This document shows, piece after piece, positions 62,205 through 64,000 of a stretch of DNA of 64,000 nucleotides (positions are counted from its first letter, which is position 1; each line of letters starts with the position of its first letter). Below the pieces are notes generated by a model. That model was not told the DNA's origin, searched no databases, and worked only from the letters and a program-made list of their open reading frames with translations. A program made the position numbers and the translations under genes. The stretch comes from Streptomyces sp. CC0208 (GTDB lineage Bacteria; Actinomycetota; Actinomycetes; Streptomycetales; Streptomycetaceae): positions 372,001-436,000 of the forward strand of contig NZ_CP031969.1 in assembly GCF_003443735.1 (NCBI RefSeq), given 5' to 3'.

Positions 62205-63110
62205 TCACGCAGTGGGTGGCGGCGGTGCGAGTGCGGCCGCGACCTCGACGGCGACTTCGACGGCACGGGCGGCGAGTGGTGAGTGGACGCGTCCGGCCTG
62301 CCAGTGCAGGTAGATCTCCCGGGGCGGCAGGGCGGGCCGTAGCTCGTGGATGCGGAGCCTGGCGTCGGAGGGGACGTCGGCACCGCGGACGGCGAGCCAG
62401 GGCAGCAACGCCGAGCCCAGGCCGGCTCGCACCATCGACAGCAGGGTGTCGTTGACCGCGCTGCGGAACACGATCTGCGGACGCGCGCCGCTCCGGGCGA
62501 GTGCCTGCTCCATCAGGGGCTGGTCGCAGGTCAGCGGCCAGGCCACCATCGGTGCGCCGTCGAGCCGGTCCAGCGACACGGGACCGTCGGGGAACGTGCC
62601 GGCACCCGCCACCAGCAGATACGGATCGTCGAGCAGCTTGCGGTGCTCGACCTCGCCGTCGATGCGGCCGTCGTAGAACAGCAGGTCGAGGTCACCGATC
62701 CGGGGCTGCTCCGGCTCCTCCTCGGACAGCCTGATGTCGCAGCCGGGGTGCTCGTCGCGCAGCCGGCGTACGACCGAGGGCAGGATCACGCTGGACACGC
62801 TCTGGAACGTGCCGATGTCGATGCGGCCGTCGCCCGCCTGGAACCGGTCCACGGCGTCCGCCAGTGCCTCCGCCTTGGCCAGCACGGCGCGGCCGTGGTC
62901 CAGAACCACGATGCCGAGTGGGGTGAGCCGGACCGGCCTGGGGCCGCCCGGCCGGTCGAACACCGGACCGCCGACGGCCCGCTCCAGCGCGGCGATCTGC
63001 TGACTCACCGTCGACTGGGTGTACCCGAGGCGGAGGGCTGCCCGGCCGAACGAGCCTTCCTCGGCGATGGCGGCCATCGCCGCGAGGTGGCGCAGTTCGA
63101 TGGTGCTCAC
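62205..63110 (-). CDS. LysR family transcriptional regulator
   Basis: 301 residues from a GTG at 63110, giving the usual LysR start (STIELRHLAAMAAIAEEGSFGRAALRLGYTQSTVSQQIAALERAVGGPVFDR). The frame is open upstream, but those residues overlap the promoter. The effector domain runs from RIDIGTFQSVSSVILPSVVRRL to the C-terminus. It is divergent from the alpha/beta hydrolase at 63206 with 95 bp between starts and a T-N11-A box there, so it probably controls that gene. Confidence 0.88.
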   Translation of the reverse strand: MSTIELRHLAAMAAIAEEGSFGRAALRLGYTQSTVSQQIAALERAVGGPVFDRPGGPRPVRLTPLGIVVLDHGRAVLAKAEALADAVDRFQAGDGRIDIGTFQSVSSVILPSVVRRLRDEHPGCDIRLSEEEPEQPRIGDLDLLFYDGRIDGEVEHRKLLDDPYLLVAGAGTFPDGPVSLDRLDGAPMVAWPLTCDQPLMEQALARSGARPQIVFRSAVNDTLLSMVRAGLGSALLPWLAVRGADVPSDARLRIHELRPALPPREIYLHWQAGRVHSPLAARAVEVAVEVAAALAPPPPTA

Positions 63111-63132
63111 GCGTCCCAGCGTAACGACGTAC

Positions 63133-63147
63133 ATCGACATATGCGAT
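63133..63147. promoter_or_regulatory. LysR-type binding site
   Basis: ATCG-ACATATG-CGAT is a perfect 4-bp dyad fitting the T-N11-A LysR box. It sits between the divergent LysR and hydrolase genes, 59-73 bp before the hydrolase start. Confidence 0.6.
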
Positions 63148-63205
63148 CGAATCAATCGGAATTCATCGCTTTTCCCAATGGAGCCCGGGGCTCTAGCGTC
63201 GGGAC

Positions 63206-64000
63206 ATGACCTCACCTCACTCGCACGGCGAACCGCACGGCGAACAACTCCTCGGCGTCAACGGCGTCGAGTTGTGCACCGAGACCTTCGGAGACCGCGC
63301 GGACCCGGCGGTCGTGCTGGTCGCCGGGGCGGCCGCCTCGATGCTGTGGTGGGACGCCGACCTGTGCGAACAGCTCGCCGCCCGCGGCCGGTTCGTGGTC
63401 CGCTACGACCACCGGGACACCGGTCGTTCGACCTGCTGCCCACCGGGACGGCCGGCCTACACGTACACGGACCTGGTCCTCGATGTGCTCGGTGTCCAGG
63501 ACGCCTTGGGCATCGAGGCCGCCCATGTGGTCTGTCAGTCGATGTTCGGCGGGGTCGGACTCCTCCTCGGCGTGGACCATCCCGACCGGGTCGCGTCGCT
63601 GACGTTCGTATCGGCCACGACCGGCGCTGACGACCTGCCGCCGCCGTCGAGCGACCTGCCCGTGCCGGCCGAGCCGGACGTCTCCGACGCGGCCGCGGTG
63701 GTCGAGTACGTGGTCGCGGGTGCGAGGGCGTACGCCGGTGGCTCGCCGTACTTCGACGAGACCGCGATCCGGGCATTGACCGCGCGCGACGTGGCGCGTG
63801 CCAGGAACTACTCGTCGACCCTGGTCAACCACTTCGCCATCGAGCACGACAGGCCGGCACGCGGTGGCTTCGGTGACATCGTGGCGCCGACGCTCGTGGT
63901 CCACGGCGACCACGACCCCCTGCTGCCGCTGCCGCACGGCGAGGCGCTGCGTGACGCGATCCCGGGGGCGGAGCTGCTGGTCCTCAAGGGGGCCGGGCAT
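63206..64000 (+). CDS. Alpha/beta-fold hydrolase, 3' end cut by the window
   Basis: 265 codons are visible from the ATG at 63206 and the gene continues beyond the edge. AVVLVAGAAASMLWWD is the oxyanion strand and VVRYDHRDTGRST the conserved strand-4 loop. The elbow reads CQSMFGG instead of the usual GxSMGG: Ser112 is present, but the first Gly is Cys and an extra Phe separates Met from GG. VVHGDHDPLLP gives Asp237, and GAGH at the window edge gives His265. The overall fold matches the protein at 22277, which lacks these residues. Divergent from LysR. Confidence 0.83.
   Translation, partial: MTSPHSHGEPHGEQLLGVNGVELCTETFGDRADPAVVLVAGAAASMLWWDADLCEQLAARGRFVVRYDHRDTGRSTCCPPGRPAYTYTDLVLDVLGVQDALGIEAAHVVCQSMFGGVGLLLGVDHPDRVASLTFVSATTGADDLPPPSSDLPVPAEPDVSDAAAVVEYVVAGARAYAGGSPYFDETAIRALTARDVARARNYSSTLVNHFAIEHDRPARGGFGDIVAPTLVVHGDHDPLLPLPHGEALRDAIPGAELLVLKGAGH

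Overview
The window looks like a piece of a Streptomyces (or very close actinomycete) chromosome. It is strongly G+C rich with G/C-biased third codon positions, uses many GTG starts after GGAGG-type ribosome binding sites, and carries families typical of streptomycetes: YihY/holin-X/DUF3618/DUF4235 membrane cluster, DUF2690, MpaB-like, WHG-type TetR, Rox rifamycin monooxygenase, and secreted glycosidases with ricin-type lectin tails. No tRNA, rRNA, CRISPR array, replication origin or intact insertion sequence was seen. About fourteen decayed genes or gene fragments are scattered between intact ones, which fits the variable arms of a linear Streptomyces chromosome; that placement is inference.

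Layout. 1-2.8 kb: tail of a YihY-type membrane protein, a translationally coupled small envelope operon, a dihydrofolate-reductase-like protein and a broken DoxX-like gene. 2.9-11.5 kb: a GntR/FCD regulator, a secreted beta-helix/CBM32/ricin protein, a decayed L-rhamnose mutarotase, a transposase relic, a YrdB membrane protein and a Tat-exported GH29 fucosidase. The same 15-bp palindromic operator lies before the regulator and at the far end of the decayed sugar region. 11.6-16.2 kb: a cell-wall block with two coupled membrane-tethered HTH proteins (DUF2690 and peptidoglycan-binding ectodomains) divergent from two secreted peptidoglycan-binding proteins, one ending in a CHAP hydrolase. 16.2-28 kb: methyltransferase, P450, a caspase/CHAT-like protein, an amidohydrolase-MarR divergent pair, an alpha/beta-hydrolase that has lost its catalytic triad, DinB, a frameshifted SMP-30-like gene, a coiled-coil protein, two DUF membrane proteins and a TetR regulator with clear operators.

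28-36 kb: SDR and mycoredoxin fragments, an intact rox homologue, a scramblase/LURP-like protein, TetR, broken TetR, AraC and MFS pieces, and a DUF485-sodium/solute symporter pair. 36-52 kb is a plant-polysaccharide block: a large GH35 beta-galactosidase with a ROK regulator and an APC permease, then a minus-strand series (GH127 beta-L-arabinofuranosidase, sugar-binding lipoprotein, two ABC permeases, a clan-A GH39-like glycosidase with ricin tail) facing a LacI regulator. The enzyme set suggests use of arabinose/galactose-decorated wall glycoproteins or arabinogalactan.

52-64 kb: MpaB-like protein, small basic protein, VOC protein, hydrolase-MarR pair, DUF2975-HTH pair with its own palindrome, a frameshifted adenosine deaminase, secreted protein, polysaccharide deacetylase, a DUF4097-GtrA-like pair behind a repeat-rich low-GC promoter region, a GIY-YIG protein, a VOC relic, and a LysR regulator divergent from an alpha/beta hydrolase cut by the window end.
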